The translations under genes were made by a program, and so were the position numbers. From NCBI GenBank assembly GCA_963556195.1, contig OY744519.1, positions 106,296,500-106,360,499 of the forward strand: a stretch of 64,000 nucleotides of DNA, given 5' to 3'. The notes below the pieces were generated by a model. It worked only from the letters and a program-made list of their open reading frames with translations, did not search any database and was not told the DNA's origin. Below are positions 34,381 through 45,471 of this stretch, in pieces. The stretch's first letter is position 1, and each line of letters opens with the position of its first letter. Source of the DNA: Sepiola atlantica (lineage: Eukaryota; Mollusca; Cephalopoda; Sepiida; Sepiolidae).

Positions 34381-35398
34381 CTAAAATTGTTCCCCATCCC
34401 ACTCGAGGTAAGGCACGTCTATCGATTGTGTTTTGTTGTACCTGCTGTCCTTGCGAGCAGAAAAATAATCCGGAGCGCTGTTGGTGAACATCAACGAACC
34501 AACACTCCTTGACATTTTACAGTTTACGGCATACTTTTTCATGTGCCACATCACTCCACTAAAGTGGCATTTGAGACCAACTGTCGGGCAATCTTTCCGG
34601 TTCATTGACCCTCTAGGGTGTGAAATCTCTCCATTGAAAGGTTCGGTTATCGTGGAGTTGGGAGGACCCTGGTCCCCTAGTAGTGTTGTTCTTGGTCGGC
34701 CTTTGTACGTTGGATAACGTAAGAGAGGGTGTAGCATTGTAGAAGTGAGAAGTTGACTTGTCTGTTGCCTCTAGATAGACCAAGCGTGTGAACTTCTGAT
34801 CCAAAGTGTCAAGTGACGCTACCTCCGCAAGTAACTTCTTTTAGTGTTCTGCTATCATTTTCCCGGCGATCATGTAGTTTACTTACTGCCTACAAGTTTG
34901 TTCATTTAGACATCGAAGACTAAATTCGCAGAATTTAGCATGACCACGTAATCTCGATAAAAAATGTGTTATCTACTCACCCTCTTTCTGCCTCATGGAG
35001 TGGAATTTCTGTCGGTGGACTTCTTCGTGTAATTCTCTTACTGCCACCAGTCGTATCTGACGTAAAAGGTACTCCTCCGTGGCAGGGTTTAGCGTTTCTG
35101 GCATTACTAGTTGGAAGAGTAACCTGTTCGTTTCCGGTGTACATGTCTCCCGTAGTTCGTTTCGGATTCCGGCTTCCAATCCACATACATCCTTGTATCA
35201 GGCCCATGTATTCAAAAACAATGTCCATTCTCCGTCTGTGGTATCCAATCCCATTAAAGGTCGTTCTGGTCTTTTAACCTGCAACGTATTAGACTGACCG
35301 TGAAACAATTCTTTTCTAAGCTCGATATTTTCTTTTTGCAGCTCGATAAGTTGTTTCATTAATAGTTCACTTTCATGCTCCATGATGGCTGGGGGCAA
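34381..35398 (-). pseudogene. Gypsy gag with zinc knuckle (fragmented)
   Basis: It starts MPPAIMEHESELLMKQLIEL at 35398, a predicted coiled-coil start. RPLMGLDTTDGEWTLFLNTW follows, then NELRETCTPETNRLLFQLV and LHEEVHRQKFHSMRQKEGE in a second frame, matching gag of invertebrate gypsy elements. Around 34600 CPTVGLKCHFSGVMWHMKKY then AVNC has the CX2-4CX4HX4C-like spacing of a nucleic-acid-binding knuckle. The first ATG downstream of the primer-binding site is the best start. Two or more frameshifts separate the parts. Confidence 0.8.
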
Positions 35399-35457
35399 GT
35401 AAGATCAATGTCGGACGTAGTGATTGAAAAAGACTTCCACGTTTACAGTATTTTCAA

Positions 35458-35475
35458 TCTTGTTCGTAGCGCCAT
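35458..35475 (-). promoter_or_regulatory. Primer-binding site of the gypsy element
   Basis: On the minus strand TGGCGCTACGAACAAG begins immediately after the LTR end ...CTCTACA. A TGG start directly at the LTR edge is what pairing with the 3' CCA end of a tRNA predicts. The tRNA species was not determined. Confidence 0.7.
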
Positions 35476-35720
35476 GTAGAGTATGGAAGATGTCTCTTCC
35501 AACGTCCGTCACTGTTTACTACTAAAAAGCAAGATGGTGCTTCCACAGATTTCTATATATAATAATACTCTTTCAACACAGGAGTAAATAACAACTTTAC
35601 CTATACAGACAGCTTTTGATATTTCTTGCAGTTTCAGTTCCTTGGTTTGTGCGGTGGTGTTTTTCCTGTGTTTTGTTTTCTTCCTATTGTAACTTCCACG
35701 TGACTGGTGATCGTTCATCA
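35476..35720 (-). repeat. 5' LTR of the gypsy element (single copy seen)
   Basis: Plus-strand borders TGTAGAG...TTCATCA fit a TG...CA terminus. It contains a TATATATAA-like box near 35553-35561. The outer border is inferred from the point where the neighbouring LINE 3' end begins. Confidence 0.55.
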
Positions 35721-35721
35721 T

Positions 35722-36262
35722 TTATGTGGGTTGGTTTCCGCATTTGAGAAATTTCCTTAAGATTGCAGCTGTTTTGATCATTGCCGTCCTTTGTATGGTC
35801 TCACTGATCCCTTTAATTCCAATTTCTCCCATTCTTTTATCCAGCTTTGTTGAGACTGTTTCTAGTGCCCCTATACATCGCAAGTTCCGTGTATTTGCTT
35901 CGTTTTTCCGTCACTTTGATCCTCACTATGTGCCTTGCTGGGCCGGGAAAGTCTACGATTTGACAGGATTTTTCCTTCTTGTCGATTATTATGACATCCG
36001 ATCTCCTTGCTTGTATGAGTTTTTTTGTTTGTACCTCAATATCCCTGAGTGATTTGTGTTTTTCGCTTTCCAGTACTATCTCTGGTTTATGTTTGTACCA
36101 TTTGTCCGCGTGTTCGAAATACAATCGTTTACACATTTCCCAATGTACTGCTTTCCCCACACAGCCATGTATGTTCTTGTATTCGTTTTGGGCTAGTTTG
36201 CTGCATTCACTATCATGTGATTTACTGTTTCGTCTCTTTGTCCACGCAGTCTGTCTTAACTG
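35722..36262 (-). pseudogene. Non-LTR retrotransposon C-terminal domain
   Basis: The minus strand encodes ETVNHMIVNAA, then in another frame GKAVHWEMCKRLYFEHADKW followed by YKHKPEIVLESE, VIIIDKKEKSCQIVDFPGPA and KVTEKRSKYTELA, then ISETIQRTAMIKTAAILRKF. This is the conserved tail of a widespread animal LINE reverse transcriptase ('ETV.HI...C...A...Y..RH...A..IHW.LC..Y......KWYEH.P..V.E......W...I.TD..I.ARRPD.VI.DK..K.C.IIDVA.P.D......E.EK..KY..LA'). The main frame covers about 107 codons; frameshifts lie on both sides. The gypsy LTR begins right at its 3' end, so the LTR element inserted next to or into the LINE tail. Confidence 0.85.
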
Positions 36263-36321
36263 TCTACCTAGATTTTATCGATTTTATCTTAAATGTAATT
36301 TTTCTTAAACACATTGTTCTT

Positions 36322-36323
36322 CC

Positions 36324-36400
<77 letters not shown>

Positions 36401-36401
36401 G
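36322..36401. repeat. (AAT)n then (TTA)n palindromic microsatellite
   Basis: About 45 bp of AAT repeat switches at 36369 to its complement TTA for about 30 bp, giving a perfect inverted repeat able to extrude as a hairpin. Confidence 0.95.
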
Positions 36402-37165
36402 TTGTAGTAGTAGTATTATTTATATTATCATAAGAATTATGAGCATTATCATTATGTTTAAGAATTATTGTTATTATTATTATAAGTATTATTATTATTA
36501 GTAGTAGTAGTAGTAGTGTTAATATCATTATTATTAATATGTCTAATAATATTATTATTAATATTATTATGATTATCATTTCTCTGATTATAATATAATT
36601 ATTAATAATAATAGTTATACTATTATTAAAGTTATAAGTATAATAATAGTTATTATTATCGTCACTACAATAATAATTGCTATTTTTGTCGTTATTAGTG
36701 TAGTTATTATTATTGTATTATTATTAGTATTGTTATATTTATTATCATTATTATAAGAATTATTATTATTTGAATGTTTATTATTATTAGAATAACTGTT
36801 ATTATAATTATCTTAAGAATTATTATTATTATAAGAATTATTATTATTAGTAGTATTACTTTTATTATTATTATCATTATTATTACTATTATCATTACTA
36901 TTATCATTACTATTATCATTACTATTATCATTAATAATGATATTTATATAATTATTATTTCAGTTATAATTAGTATTATTGTTATTATTGTAGTTATTAT
37001 AATTAGTATTACTATTTTTATTTTCGAGTTTAGTGTAGTTATTATTATTGTACTTATTTATATAATTAATTTTATAATCACAGTTATTACAGCAATTATT
37101 GTTATACGTATGTTTATTGCACAGTTAACGTTATCATTATTAGTATTATTGTAATTAATATTATA
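36402..37165. repeat. Degenerate ATT/TTA trinucleotide tract
   Basis: About 760 bp dominated by ATT, TTA, ATC and GTT triplets with scattered pure runs, for example four ACTATTATCATT units near 36890-36930. Ile-rich frames on both strands are artefacts. It is probably an old expanded microsatellite. Confidence 0.9.
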
Positions 37166-38395
37166 GTTATTTTTAATAAGATCACAGCTCTAGTTTTTTA
37201 AATGTAACGATGCTTTACTTGGAGAAGTTATAATGATACTAGGTTTCCCTACCGGGCGAGACGCTTGGAGCCAGGAAAAACATATGTTTAACCTGAACAT
37301 AAATATCCCCTTCGCTTATGGCTCCAACACCCCCTTTTCTCCCTATCTATATATATATGTACCTATCTCTGTCACACACACAGAAACACAAACATACACA
37401 AAACAGACCCCCTGCAGGTTTTGCTAGAATTTCTATAGATATCAATTGGACCATATCGGGAGATAACACTGGATGTTTCAGCCGTAAATTCATGGACATG
37501 AAAACTGAGTGACCATGGAGCCCATCATTTGAAATCAACTACACATTAATACGATTTTAATCAACGAAAAGAGTGTGGAGGAATCAAATTTTGCGTGGTC
37601 AAACCCAGAGACAGATATTTCTCCCATTGCAAGTCTGTCGTTTCCATGCATTGCAACTATGCACTCCATTAAAAATTAAGATTTGCGCGTGTTTCCATAC
37701 TTCACTAAACCCACCCATGAAATGCTGCCTCCATCAGTATTTAGTGCAGTTCTGGTGAAAAGATCATAAAAAATAAATTCCAGGACTACCCCAATAAGAA
37801 AAATATGTTTATTAGCAAATTCTAACAGTCCACCAATAACAGTTCAGGATGAAATGTTCGTTTACGCATACATCATTTTTCTTAAAATTATTTCATTTTT
37901 CGTTTTGTCTACAGTGGTTCATTTTCATTTAGAAATTATTTTTTAAGCATTAGGTTGTATTATTAAATCTGTACAAATATTTATACTTAGAGGATATAGG
38001 GCTTAAAATGGAAATCAAGATCATAAATTTTCTAGATGTAACTTTAACCTTTTACCAGAGAGATTTTAAACCTTATATGTAAAATAATTATTACCCAGTA
38101 TATCTTAACCCAAAGTTAAATCATCCATATAATGTAATTAAGCATATCCTAATATCGAATATACATAGGATTAGCAGAAAGAAGTGTATAAGTAGATCGT
38201 GTGTTGACTTTCGGCAATCTCGTAACTCTCGCTTTCCTTATTTTGTCCTTTCGCCATCACATTTAATAAGCGATGTTTCTGAAAGAGGGGGAAGTATTGC
38301 TGTTTTCCGGGTCGGAATCTACGCATCTTATACTAATCGTTGGCTAGTGTTAGACCTTGGCTTCATTCCTTGCCTGGTACGACTCCCATGAAAAA
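37166..38395. other. Unassigned stretch
   Basis: Contains an ACACACACAGA-type run near 37371-37400; otherwise AT-rich with no recognised gene or repeat. Frames of about 60 codons here lack domains. Confidence 0.5.
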
Positions 38396-38409
38396 ATTTA
38401 AAAAATAAT

Positions 38410-39175
38410 AATTACTATGAGGACATTTTAAATAGTAATAGCCATACATATAACAACGTTTTAAAAAATAGTGGTTATATTAACACCAACATTGAATATA
38501 AAAGCATACGGAATAAGAACACTAGAAGGAGAAATATAAATCGAAAATTCATTTAGTATACCCCCATATACTCTACTAGATAAATCTAAAATTGTGGATT
38601 TGTTCTAAAATCTTTTAAATCGACATTTATCCATAAATAATCCATTTTATAAAATATTGAATAAGAACACAATTAAACTTTATTATAGTTGCACAAATAA
38701 CTTTAAAACATAATTAAAAGTCATAATAGACATATATTAATGAGTGATAAAAACAATAGAATTAACAACTTATAAAATAATAATAACAATAATGAATGTA
38801 GATATAGAGATGAGAACAAAAGCCCGTTGCATGAAAAGTGTTTAACCAAAAAGATAGTTAATTTAGGAAGTGTATTCCTTTAAAACAATCCTAATTTTGA
38901 AGAAATACATAGGCAAGATGCAGTAACCATAACTTATCATTTAATAACTCTGATGATAATAACATAGCCACATCACTGTCCAAGTACATAACATATCTAA
39001 AAAAATAAGAACATAATTCCTTTAATAGAATGGAGCATTTAGAAAAATCTTCGACACATACACTGCATAACCCCACTTGTTTCCTATGTCTTAGTGAAAA
39101 GTTCGCCATTGTTATGTTCACTGATAAAACTTGTTTACTTAATCAACGAGATGAGATAAGTTTAAACTGTTAACA
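38410..39175 (+). pseudogene. Penelope-like retroelement remnant, second copy
   Basis: Plus-strand blocks in order: RNKNTRRRNINRKF then a Tyr-Thr-Pro (the eroded 'RNIIWFNPP' block), NIIKSHNRHILMS (the 'I..HN..IL' block), ECRYRDENKSPLHEKCLTKK (the 'CNCR.KN.CPL.GKCLT' block with the first Cys pair partly lost), LIEWSI, and CFLCLSEKFAIV followed by DKTCLLNQRDEI (the 'C.LCL.EK..I.....LLN.R.E' block). The order and spacing match the Penelope endonuclease region and the copy at 4.8-5.5 kb. Multiple stops occur. No RT domain is visible upstream. Confidence 0.83.
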
Positions 39176-39594
39176 CTTGAAACGGTTAACTCTAGAAAAC
39201 TTTGTGAACAATCTGGAAAATTTAACATAGGTAACGTTTTTTTCTGACGGTAAAATTTATGCCAGGTTCCCTTTTCACTTTTTTGTATTCAGTCTGTAAA
39301 AAGATGTAATATCATCGACATGATGGCTATTCAGACTAGACTGTCATAATGTTTATTTACTTGTATATATATACTAGCAGGACCCATGCCCGGTGTTGCC
39401 TAGGGTAGATATAAATTTAATGAAAAAATGTAAGTATTAGAGTAAATGCTTATAAGATATATCCACGTTTCGAATCAAATAAAATAGATCTTTCTATGTT
39501 TTGGGTGACTGCGCCCCCTATCCTACGCTTTTGAGTCGAGAGCTATTGACAGAAATATCCCTAAATAGTAAATGTTATTTAAAAATAGTCCTGA

Positions 39595-40310
39595 AGCTTT
39601 CCTCGATCAGTGAAGGAGATGCCCTTCAAGATTGAATTAATTTTTATCTCAATCTGGAGTTGCCCTGTTTTTTTGGGGGGCATGTATTTATATATTATCA
39701 AAAACAGATACTACACTAATGGCAAAACTACCCCAACTACCATAAACAAAGAAAAGTAAATGTCATAAAAAATATTTGCGTACCGTTCCACGATCATTGT
39801 AGGTGAAGTACTTGTCGACTGAGTCAATGTTATCCCAACCCGTAGTGGCCCTGTTTTGTGGAGATTTGCGATTGATATAAGTCATTTGTGGTTTTCTTAT
39901 TATTGTTTACAAGTTTTTGATTGTAAAAATAAATTGCACTTGTGGAAAATCCATATCATCTAAAAAGTGGCAGTCTTGATTAGTGAATTAAAAAAATTGT
40001 CGCAGTCTAGAAAGATTTCTCATTCACTGCACATGGAGAGAAACGAATAACTATAGTATAATACTACACAATTGGCAAAAATAAAATTTCCTCTTACCAA
40101 ATAGTAAATGAAAAATTTGCCGCAGTCTAGAATGATTTCTTAATGACTGCAAAGAAAAAAGAATAAGTCTGTTATAACAACACATGCTACCCTTTAACAG
40201 TAAATGTATATCGAGCAGTAAGAAATAAAAATAAACCTAAAAGAAAAATATGCCAATATTAAAATAGGGTCAATTGTCGCAGTCTAGAAAGATTTCTTCT
40301 TCACTGAGCG
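39595..40310. repeat. Inverted and direct sub-repeats inside the Helitron
   Basis: CGCAGTCTAGAAAGATTTCT or a one-base variant occurs at 40003, 40121 and 40278. Two looser copies in the opposite orientation (CGATCAGTGAAGGAG near 39604 and CGATCATTGTAGGTGAAG near 39792) precede them. Related fragments occur at 24.0 and 56.24 kb. GATACTACAC near 39708 is also shared with U2-like sequences, possibly by chance. Confidence 0.7.
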
Positions 40311-40699
40311 AGGATGGAAAATATATTATAACAGGTACTAATGCTACGTGAAAATAAACTGTTTTGTTTTGATAATACCCAAAGCAGACGAATTGTATTC
40401 TATTAGTGATCGGTGTATTTGTATATTACTTTTCAAAATTAAATACTAAAAGTAATTAAAAAGAACGTAAAGGAAAGAAAGCGTTAACGTCTGGCTTAAA
40501 TGATGATATGTCAATGTAAGCGTAGAGACGATCTTAACATATGTTGTATAGCTGGACCGTTCCAAGACATCAGCCAGCAAATTCTAATAACCACATAAAT
40601 CCCTTTCTAAATCTGTAACTATTGTATTATTTGGTACTTATGATTGACTAGCACGAACACAGACCACACAATGGTAATGTAAAACACGCATGTGTGTAG

Positions 40700-41065
40700 A
40701 TAATGTTGCAGTCTTGATGTACTTTCACAAATATGACATTTTAATACAAGCATCAGGCTCGTCAACGGGACATTCACGTGTAACAATAGGAAAAATCAAC
40801 TTTTCTTTTAGTTGTGCAATACCATCCCGAACAATTAATATCACTAAGTCGTTTTGGATGATACACTGCGCATGTAGTGAACATGATGGCAAACTAATGT
40901 TTCAAATATTCAGATATAATTGCTTCCTGTAAAGTAGCATCCCAGTAATTATCATCCTGTTGTAGTCCATGTGCACTACATGCATCCCCGAATGTATTCA
41001 TAACTTGACCAGTGATAGTATCAAAGTCATTGAAGTTATGTGGATTTAACAGGGTGTAGAAGCAG
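40700..41065 (-). pseudogene. Helitron Rep/helicase fragment
   Basis: The minus strand reads TLLNPHNFNDFDTITGQVMN, then TFGDACSAHGLQQDDNYWDA and TLQEAII, then FAIMFTTCAVYHPKRL. This matches the helicase part of animal Helitrons ('SF.DL.TVNG.V..TF..AC..LGLL.DD..W...L.EA........FA.I......P..'). About 75 residues are recognisable, with a stop before FAIM. Helitrons transpose by rolling-circle replication; this copy lacks the Rep nickase and most of the helicase. Confidence 0.8.
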
Positions 41066-41520
41066 TCTCAAATTAGAAACAGAAAGTATCGGTATTTTAT
41101 TAGAATATCTTATTCTAGTCACGTACTTTTAGTAAATGCTGGTTTAGTCACGTACCTTGATTAAAAAAATTGTTCCCTGAACAGGCGTCCGGTTATTAAT
41201 TATAAAAAAGGTAAATGGTGCGATGAAATATTTTCCCCATCTATAAACAAAGGTCCTAATGTCGAAGGGTTGCCTGTGAGAGCTGATTATATAGAAAAGG
41301 GGTAATCATGCTATCCTCGGTTTCGAAGTTATTTTTGGAGAAGTATAAATCTCGGAATAATTGTAATATATTTTCCTCGAAATTTAAATGTAATTATTGT
41401 TTCGTGAAACACGCATTACGAATTGCTGTTGGTGAGATGCGGAAATATGTAGCTTATCATACATGTGGTTATTTTCTTACCCTAGTCAAAGTTTGAAGAA
41501 GAAAAACGTCATCGCTTTAT

Positions 41521-41528
41521 AAATTCCC

Positions 41529-41590
<62 letters not shown>
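41521..41590. repeat. (CT)n-(TA)n microsatellite
   Basis: A CT run (41529-41550), then a TA run. It lies immediately upstream of a possible splice acceptor. Confidence 0.95.
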
Positions 41591-41591
<1 letters not shown>

Positions 41592-41598
41592 TTTACAG

Positions 41599-41672
41599 AC
41601 GCACTGTTAATCACTGAATTTGCGATATAGACCCCTAAAAACATTGCCTATCAGATGGACTTAAATCAGCAG
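41599..41672 (+). ncRNA. Candidate penultimate exon
   Basis: It begins after GTTTACAG (acceptor-like AG at 41597-41598) and ends at CAG/GTAAGTG, a near-perfect splice donor at 41672/41673. All three frames contain stops from the exon start. An ATG at 41655 opens MDLNQQ, which would join in frame to MCVR and a stop in the next exon. This could be a 3' UTR or non-coding exon. The donor is much better supported than the acceptor. Confidence 0.4.
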
Positions 41673-41772
41673 GTAAGTGTATTCATCCTGTGGTCATAAC
41701 TTATCTCTTCTCTTTTCTCTTCTCTTTTCTTTCCCCTCATGTTCTCACCCTTCTCTTTTTTCTTCCTTCCAG

Positions 41773-41998
41773 ATGTGTGTCAGATAGAACAGCCACCGGT
41801 GTGCAAGCAGAATCCGCCCACACACACCGAGCAGACAGTTTCAACTTAAGGACTCCCATTTTTTCTTAATCCTTCATTTTTTTCTATCCCGATACATGTG
41901 TACCGGAAACAAAACAGACAACAAGAACATGAAAATGACTTAGCTGAAGTGCATGCTTGTAATTTATCTTTGTCAATAAATGTTTTTCATATACAATA
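41773..41998 (+). ncRNA. Candidate terminal exon with polyadenylation signal
   Basis: It is preceded by a 70-base pyrimidine tract and TTCCTTCCAG, a textbook acceptor at 41771-41772. The intron implied from the donor at 41673 is 100 nt. AATAAA lies at 41975-41980, and TGTTTTTC (a possible downstream element) follows. The exon has no long open frame. It could be the 3' end of a host gene lying to the left, or a lncRNA. Nothing transposon-like is recognised in it. Confidence 0.45.
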
Positions 41999-42009
41999 CA
42001 TTATAGTAG

Positions 42010-43495
42010 ATTTAATTTCTTAACGAAATATTTGTTCGTAAATAAATAAGTATTTCTAGACAGGTTGTTCAAATAGTCGTATTATTTATATAAATAGTGT
42101 AATTCACGTCAGTGTTCGCTGTGATTTGGAAAAGGGTAAAATAGAAAAACCATCCCTGATTTGATTCGAACCATCAATTTTTTTTTTAAATTGGTCAATA
42201 ATGATGTCTACGTGTGTTAGTTCGTGTTGATTGTAGAGAACAGTAGTGGGTTCGAATAAACTAATTCTTCAGTCCTTATTACATCGTTATGAGAGTTAGC
42301 GTATATTAAAGAAGGTGAACCGCTATATAAACTGGAAATGCATTATATTAGTAAATATAGTTAATAGGTGTTACCGAAATATACATAATTTATATAATAT
42401 GAGAATCCGACTCAATAAAAGCGAATGTCTATGGAATAAAAAAATAACGAAATGAGTCTTCGAGATGAGCCATTGCTTGTTTCAAACGAACCCGACCCTA
42501 TGTTCATTTTGTTAAACCGATTGATTATGGAATAACAGAATGACTTGATGACGATTATAGAAAAATTATTGATTCGTAGAGAATAAAAAGTAACTATGTT
42601 TTAAAAAAGGGTCATTCGGAACCTCATAAGTACAGTACAGCATGAAATATATGCAATGTGAGTTAATGGAATATATTCAATTGCTGTTGTAAGATAAACA
42701 GACACCATGTAAGCGAGGAATTATGGAATAACAGAATTAATATTCTAGATAAACCAATGTGTGTCTTAAATCAAGTTGACGCCATTTTTTTTGTTTAAAA
42801 AGCGAGCGAGCAAGAACGGAAGGACGGAATAACTATTAGAGATTAGTTATATATGCTAAAGTTCCTTTTCAAACAGATTAATACCGCTAGAATACAGTAT
42901 AGTTCCAAACTATTATAAATATGTGCATGATCAATAAACTGAAGATATTCAACTAAAGATAAGTAAGAACTAACTAAGTTATAGAAGAGTAGAAAGAGGG
43001 GAGATAAAACATGACTGCTCTCCATATAGGCCACACCTCCGTAACCCACACAGATCTCATTAAATGAGAAGATCTATCAGTCTTTGGTTTATGTTGTGAT
43101 TCATTTACAGTAGAACATTTTGTGAAGTAATGTGTTGATTATAAAAAAATCCGTTCTAGATGTTACCCGGTAGTGTGGCGGGGGACTTTTCAGCTGATAC
43201 ATCCGAACGTAAGTTTTGTATTACCGAAAGAAGTAAAATTGTACACAAAATATAAATATTCCACTTTCTTTCGCGAAACTATTTCCCATTAAAAAGGAAT
43301 ACTAAAAAAATCCGACCTTTTCTACCAAGCAGAATTTTAACAAAGAATGGGTATTATATGTTTGGGTCAACAAAGAATAAGTATTCTACTGTTGGGTCAA
43401 CATTAAAATACACATTGAGGTCCATATGAGGTCGATATGCCGTAATGCGAAACAAAACCATACAACATCAACTACTTTCGTGTATCACTAACGAC
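42010..43495. other. AT-rich stretch, nothing recognised
   Basis: No coding domain, repeat or structural RNA recognised before the mariner 3' end. Confidence 0.5.
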
Positions 43496-43509
43496 TTCGT
43501 TGCCAGACG

Positions 43510-43695
43510 TCTTTAAACACATCATTCAATAAGTCCCGTGCCTATCTAATAAAACAAGAATTTTAGACAAGATTTCACTTATTCGTCAACATAGCTAATT
43601 TCACGATGATACACTGATTCCAACGCTTCTTTAACAATTCGAGGGCATTTTTTGTAGGAAAATTTGTCTTTGACCTCAAAATACGCTTTAGTTTC
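43510..43695 (-). pseudogene. mariner transposase C-terminus (distal half of split gene)
   Basis: The minus strand reads TKAYFEVKDKFSYKKC, then ALESVYH, then ISYVDE and a stop. This is the terminal block of mariner transposases ('E.YFE.KD..FYK.GIE.LEKRW..CI...GDYV(D/E)'). It joins the upstream half at 45646 across an LTR insertion. The duplicated GAAAC on both sides of the insertion lies in the codons for Glu-Thr before Lys-Ala-Tyr-Phe. After the stop, GGGACTTATTGAATGATG matches the 3' end expected of a mariner. Confidence 0.85.
43691..43695. repeat. Left 5-bp target-site duplication (GTTTC)
   Basis: GTTTC here and at 45641-45645 bracket the LTR element. Confidence 0.85.
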
Positions 43696-43918
43696 TGTTG
43701 TGACATTGAAAAGCGGTCGATACTAAATAAAACAATATGGTGGTTTATTTACAAAAGTATGTATTTACATGAGTACCGAAAAATATTTACATGAGTCCCA
43801 AATAGTATTTTACAGAAAATTTTAACGAGTCTGCTCAATCCTTCGTAGTAGGATCCTCTATATGTAGTGTCTAGAATAGTCTATATAGTCAGGAAATAGA
43901 GTAGATTACCATCACACA
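43696..43918 (-). repeat. 3' LTR of the nested element
   Basis: Starts at the duplication border. The shared block with the other LTR is CTATATGTAGTGTCTAGAAT and GAAATAGAGTAGATTACCA. The inner border is approximate. Confidence 0.6.
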
Positions 43919-44544
43919 ATAACGTCTCCTTTTTAGCCTTGCTCCGTATGAAGTTAATACGTTTTTCCTCTTAAGGTTTATTACAGTCAAGTTATAACTG
44001 TTAGATTTTTTATCTTCGCTGTTCAGAACCTGTTTGTGGAATTTGTATCTCAAATGTGTCGAACACAAAATCCATCAGTTCGTCCTTTGGAGTATTATCC
44101 TCGACAGCATCTGAATATCGTTTACTCATCTGGTCCATGTGTCTTTTGTGGATATACTTGGGTTCCTATACTATGTAAATCATGGTTCGAATCCGTTCAT
44201 CCACTATGTCTGTTTCCTAGGAGGATTTATTGTATTTAAACATCCGAAAGAAAACTTTTTCTCGAACTTTGAAGCGTCCGGTGCTTACATTTTTTTACTT
44301 CCTGGTTCCGTATGGGTTGGTAATAATTTATCAAACACTCTTCCTTACAAATATTGCGTTCCGCTTATGAAATAGAATCTTGTCATTTTTTTGTGAAATC
44401 ATGAGAGTTCATTTATGCAAATGAGCATTGTGTGTCATGAGTGAATCCTCGTTGAGATAAAAAAAAAACAGAAAAAACTTTCCTCCCGGGTGGCAGAGTG
44501 AAGAGTTGACGTAATCAGTTTATACCATGTAAGGTATTCATTTC

Positions 44545-45200
44545 TCAGAACTTGGTGTTGTTGAGAGCAGAGTGAAGAGAAAGAAAAAAAGATAAGGGAG
44601 AGAAAACGCTCAGAGAGCTGTGAGCTGCATTTTCTTTTACTGTGGAAACAAGCCGATTATTTTCATTTAATTCAGTTAAATGTGTCTGTAATGCTTCCAT
44701 TAACGTTAGAATGAAAACGCATCTTTGATACAGTTCCAACCTCCATTTTACATCTACGAACTGCTCTGCCTGGCCATTGATTACCGAATGGTATGGCGCT
44801 ATCCTGATATTCCCCACTACAAATGTTTGACACGATTGTTTCACTAGACGGGAATTGAGTTGCGTTGTCTGATACTACAATACAAACAACGACCCCGAAT
44901 CTGGCGAACAATTCATGTAAAAAACTAATAGCTACTTTCGTTGTTGGTTTTTAACATTTTAACATTTCCGGCCATTTTGAAAAACTGTCTATCACTATTA
45001 GGTAATAGAAAGCATCAAGTGAGCCAGCAAAATATGTGTGGATCCTAGATCATGGTCGCTCAGTTTTCGGCCAGAGTGTGAATTTTATAGGAGGTGTTTC
45101 GCTTCCAAAGCACAACCTTTGCATATTTTCATCGCATTTTCAATTGATTTGTTCATACTTGTCCAATACACATGACTTCTGATGAAATATTTCAATCTCG
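44545..45200 (-). pseudogene. LTR-retrotransposon integrase (fragmented)
   Basis: The minus strand from 45190 shows VYWTSMNKSIENAMKICKGC, the second half of an H2C2 zinc finger. YYLIVIDSFSKWPEMLK follows, the first catalytic Asp block ('(F)L(V)VVDSFSKWPEV'). Then come FARFGVVVCIVVSDNATQF, the second Asp block ('FARFG.P..IVSDN..QF'), and IRIAPYHSVINGQAEQFVD, the Glu block ('..APYHP.SNGQAER.V'). All three DDE residues can be found, but in different frames. It belonged to a gypsy-type element unrelated to the larger one at 31-35 kb. Confidence 0.85.
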
Positions 45201-45445
45201 GGTGACTTACATGAAATTCTTTTAGTATTCTTTTTGTAATGCTGCTTAAATAACCACTCAGTCGCCGTGGATGACTACTTCATCACGGATTGAAATTTGT
45301 CAGTGTTTTACTTTTTTTATTTTCATGTATTTTTTTCATTTAGTTTTTACCAGTGAGATAAACTTCAGTTATATTTTAATTGAGGAAAAGTGTCCCCTAT
45401 CTCTGCAGTTTGTTGTCAGTATACGTACATGTTATGTTGTATTCG

Positions 45446-45471
45446 ACATAAATCCGATATCTCGCTGCCAG
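45446..45471 (-). promoter_or_regulatory. Candidate primer-binding site of the nested element
   Basis: On the minus strand TGGCAGCGAGATATCGG follows the inferred LTR end (...CACAACA) after one base. A TGG start fits a tRNA 3' CCA primer. Confidence 0.5.

Larger units (their letters stand above)
30902..35720 (-). mobile_element. Decayed Ty3/gypsy LTR retrotransposon
   Basis: On the minus strand, from 35720 downward, there is an LTR-like end, a primer-binding site, gag with a zinc knuckle, protease, reverse transcriptase, RNase H, integrase and an acidic pol tail. That is the canonical gypsy order. Every domain is broken by stops or frame changes, so it is a fossil. The right LTR border is supported by TGTAGAG at 35476, immediately adjacent to TGGCGCTACGAAC on the minus strand, a typical TGG-starting primer-binding site. 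The 3' LTR was not found. The individual domains are listed separately. Confidence 0.88.
39374..41065 (-). mobile_element. Helitron remnant with 3' terminal hairpin
   Basis: The minus-strand 3' end at 39374 reads ...GGGTCCTGCTAG followed by T, with the complement of A39373 as the host T. The sequence before CTAG can fold as ACCC/CCTAGG...CCGGG/GGGT. A hairpin about 10 bases before a CTAG terminus inserted 5' of T is the Helitron hallmark. A Rep/helicase fragment lies at 40.7-41.07 kb in the same orientation. Between them are repeated blocks of CAGTCTAGAAAGATTTCT. The 5' TC end was not located, so the right border is only the last recognisable coding base. Confidence 0.7.

Noticed and set aside
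36049..37154. Ile-rich frames of 126-150 codons
   Set aside because: They are translations of ATT/TTA trinucleotide repeats.
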